Assembly (NCBI GenBank): GCA_963565915.1 | Contig: OY751490.1 | Location: 310,001-374,000, forward strand | Direction: 5' to 3' | From: Entoloma clypeatum | Lineage: Eukaryota > Basidiomycota > Agaricomycetes > Agaricales > Entolomataceae | DNA: 64,000 bases | Shown here: positions 61,260 through 64,000 of the stretch, in pieces | Layout: every line of letters begins with the position of its first letter | How positions within the stretch are numbered: position 1 is the first letter of the stretch | Notes under the pieces: generated by a model | Seen by the model: only the letters and a program-made list of their open reading frames with translations | What the model was told of the DNA's origin: nothing | The model's database searches: none | Program-made: the position numbers and the translations under genes

Positions 61260-62150
61260 CAAACCGGTCTTTGGCCGGTCTTTCAAATCTTAATTTGGAG
61301 AGATTTAGTGGAGAGAGCTCCGTGAGTTACCTTGCAACATTCCATGTTCATCTCCTCAATTAATCCCCCCAAACAGTGCTGTTGCCGTCACTGAGGATGA
61401 TCATCCAGGCTTGGCTGAAGACGAAGAAATAACAGATGAAATTATCTTAGCCGTCCTCTATGGTGGTGTCCCCCCTCCGTAAGTTGACGTGATGTGATAT
61501 TTGTTGCTTCATTCTCATCGTGTATCCTCTTGTGGCAGAACTTCTTACATTTACAAGCCATTTCAGTCTGCCGGTGCAGAAGATTTGAGATGTATTCAGC
61601 ATCCTTTCTGATTATCCAAAGCACAATTTTGAATTATGATATACTATATGTTTTATGATGTCTCTTTATTTACATGTTTCCTGACTCTCCTACCCCAGGA
61701 ACATGACAAATTGTCCTCAATTTAAGTGCTGGAATCACATCGTCAACATGTCACACATGAACGCCGCACAGTTTACAAAATTATTGACAGAAAAAGATAC
61801 ATCAGTAAAAGGACAAATTACTGAATGCTACTTAGGCTTACTTAGTGGAGTGCCAAGAACACTAAGGCACCAGGACGAGCCTAAGAAGATTGTTTGACTT
61901 GGGCCTGACTTAAAAAAATGGTGTCTTTGAGAGGAATTCTACACCAAGTAAACAGTAAGTACCAAAAGTGCATCTCAAGGAAAAGACTTCATAAAGAACA
62001 AGTCAAGCACTATTCACAAAAATAGTAAATTGCCTCACTTGGCTGACTTTACCTCACTTGACTGAATTTGGCCTTGATCCTGCCTTCAAAAATTATTTTT
62101 AAGGTTCAAAAGTGCAATAAGTAATCTTTAAGACACTTGATAAAATTTCA
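61260..62150. other. Mostly non-coding DNA
   Basis: Short frame 61703-61897 (NCPQFKCWNHIVNMSHMNAAQF) may be an exon remnant. Nothing else is supported. Confidence 0.35.
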
Positions 62151-62209
62151 AGTATGATCATATATATATTTAAAGAGGACATCAGTGTGGTGTGGCAGGC
62201 CCCGCACTA

Positions 62210-62485
62210 CATTCCTCTCATGTGTTCGTTGTTTGTGGAGGGGGTGAGTGGGGCTGTGACAGGGTGGGGTGTTGGTGTTGGCGGTGTATCCACATTGCAG
62301 CCCAGCATTGGGTGTGTCCCCATTGGCAGTTGTGGTCGTGGGGGCCACATGTTGGTTGGGGTGAGGGTGTAGGGCACTGGTGTTGGGTTGTGGTGCCTGC
62401 ACGCGTTCGTTGTTTGTGGAGTGGGGTGAATGGGGCCACAATAGGTTGGGGTGTTGGCATTGGTGGCATATCCTCATCATGGCTG
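62210..62485. repeat. Diverged direct repeat in G/T-rich DNA
   Basis: GTTCGTTGTTTGTGGAG...GGGGTGTTGG blocks at 62224-62275 and 62404-62458, about 180 bp apart. Open frames here are low complexity. Confidence 0.6.
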
Positions 62486-63038
62486 AGAGGGGTCCATGGG
62501 TGAGGTGTGGTGTAAGGCGTTGGCAGTCATGGACACCACCATCTGCATTGTGGGTATGAGGCAGTATGGGGTCAGTCCTGTTGGTGGTTGTGGTCGTTGG
62601 TGTCTGCCTTGTGAGTCAGTGGGGGGAAGTGGGGGGTGCGGTGTTGGTTGGCCATCTGTATCAGCCAGAAGTCGTCATCATCATTCCCTACCATGGAGGC
62701 TGTTAGTGGGTGGTGAGGGTTTGCATTGTTGTCAATTTGCTCCCTCAGCAATGGTGCAGGTTCTTCAGCACATTGTCACTGGAACCTGGGGGGGTTCAGA
62801 AGTAATTAGTGAGGTGAAAACCAGAGGAGAGGGGATGGAGGATATGGTCCGGTGCCCCAGGAGTTGGAGTTGGGTGGGTGCTCGTTGTCATCAGGGGCAA
62901 TGTCGCAGCAGGGTGGTGAATGGTGGAGGAGGAATGCAAAGTCCAATTTCAACTTCAATATTAGTAATTGAACAAAAATCATGTGACCTGAAACACTTGT
63001 GACTGACTGTTGGACTTCACATTTTTCTTCACACTTTC
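62486..63038. other. G/T-rich non-coding stretch
   Basis: No gene seen; the frame 62496-63002 has no recognisable motif. Confidence 0.4.
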
Positions 63039-63902
63039 ATCCCCCCGCTGGCACATTGACTTCGATGACAACAAGAATTTACCCAGGTAAGCCTCAACTC
63101 CTGGGTGGCCATTTCCACCCCACTAACAACCCCCCCCCCCCCCCCCCCCCCCTAGTTGATGACAATGTGCCGAAGAACCCACACTATTGCTGAGGAAGCG
63201 AGTGAACAACAAGACAAACCCATGCCACCGCTTACCAGCAGCCCCCGCGGTGGATACGGGAACAGCTGGATATGGGAACAGCTGAATATGGGAACAGCTG
63301 ATGACACAACACCTGTGCCACATCACAACGACACAGGGTGGACAGGGGACAACCAAAGCTGCACCCCCACCCTCAGTGAGTCTACCTAAGCTCTCCGCTG
63401 CCCCCACTAACTCACAAGACAGACCACTACAGCCCCCAGGCGACCCCATCATCTCTCTCTTCCCACTTTCACACACCCTCTGCTAGGTCACTTCCGATGA
63501 TAACAAGCACCCACCTACAACTCCTGGGTGGTGGAATGGTATGCCCCATGCCTCTTCTCCCTGTTTCCACCCCACTAACAAACCCCCTCAGGTCCCAGTT
63601 GGCAACACACCAAATGCCATGGCAGTCGGCCTTGTCCATTCCACACAATAATGGTCTCCTCTCATCATTAGCGACCATAGACAGCAGGTGCAAAACCCCC
63701 CATATGCCTCCGCCTGCCGTTGCTCACTGCTACATTACAGGACTACAATGTGCCACTGGTTGCACAGCAACGGACAATGCGACCAGGGGCAAGTACTGCC
63801 TGTGCATACCTGCCATCCCGGTAATGGTCCCCTCTTGTTGTTAGTATCACAGACAGCAGATGTGTATCCTCTCCTCTTATGTCTCCACCTGCTGTTGGCT
63901 CA
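63039..63902. repeat. Cluster of diverged direct repeats, with C23 run
   Basis: CAACTCCTGGGTGG...TTTCCACCCCACTAACAA occurs at 63089-63128 and 63518-63580. ATAGACAGCAGGTG...CCGCCTGCCGTTG at about 63668-63722 recurs at about 63850-63897. 63130-63152 is a run of 23 C, and 63251-63299 is a 16-bp unit (GATATGGGAACAGCTG) three times. No gene is supported. Confidence 0.65.
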
Positions 63903-64000
63903 GCATTCCCATGCATGCCCATTTTCTTTTTAAATATATTTATGTATATGTATCCACTTTGATAGTACTTGAAAATCTATAGAGTCCTTATTCTTACTTT

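Noticed and set aside
1..64000. Working tRNA, rRNA, operon or phage genes
   Set aside because: Only two tRNA-like relics are seen; there are no rRNA blocks, ribosome-binding-site-spaced gene strings or phage signatures.

Overview
The window looks like nuclear DNA of a filamentous fungus, most likely a mushroom-forming basidiomycete. The reasons are a 5'-truncated NB-ARC/TPR (NLR-like) gene, fragments of an F-box/LRR-like gene with a 48-bp GT-AG intron, a second short-intron gene, DD34E Tc1 elements, a chromodomain Gypsy element and several Copia families. Most of the 64 kb is transposons nested inside transposons. I could reconstruct most of the nest base by base because target-site duplications (TSDs) and LTR borders are visible.

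Layout. 1-2638: NLR-like gene with eleven near-identical 42-residue TPR units. 3550-16486: Copia B1 (minus; TSD ATTGT), split in gag by Copia A (plus; 8323-15464; TSD TCGTC), which is split by a Tc1 element (10320-11938; TA). 16487-21340: non-coding DNA with GC-rich minisatellite, degenerate duplications and a foldback inverted repeat. 21886-23466 and 55511-55830: the two halves of a decayed F-box/LRR-like gene (minus). They are separated by one 32-kb Copia element, C (minus; 23467-55505; TSD ATAGT), which holds everything between.

Inside C, from left to right: a 2.2-kb poly(A) retroposon with a tRNA-like head and only an ORF1 (26137-28339; 16-bp TSD), a second intact Tc1 (29371-30988), a 1054-bp solo LTR (32004-33057; TSD AATGC), and Gypsy chromovirus D (33274-53744). 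D carries Copia B2 in its left LTR (33299-38879; TSD CCGAC) and a 3'-truncated Gypsy E in its pol (41976-51290). E carries Copia F in its LTR (42276-48585; TSD ATAAG). The deepest order is F-box gene, C, D, E, F.

55.5-64 kb: a probable MITE, a 200-base assembly gap, one minus-strand and one plus-strand gene of unknown function with short introns, minisatellite, and AT-rich and G/T-rich simple DNA.

Most retroelement copies are dead: stops mainly of CGA-to-TGA type, frameshifts, RT active sites changed to YVND or YGND, and deletions. Only the two Tc1 transposases and the ORF1 of the tRNA-headed retroposon look intact. B1 has a single stop besides its insertion. All Copia families carry the same primer-binding motif, complementary to the anticodon arm of initiator methionine tRNA. 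The least explained items are an extra reading frame in C that starts inside its LTR, the tRNA-headed ORF1-only retroposon, and a 1.37-kb identical tract shared by copies A and F. All comparisons were made by eye; no search was run.
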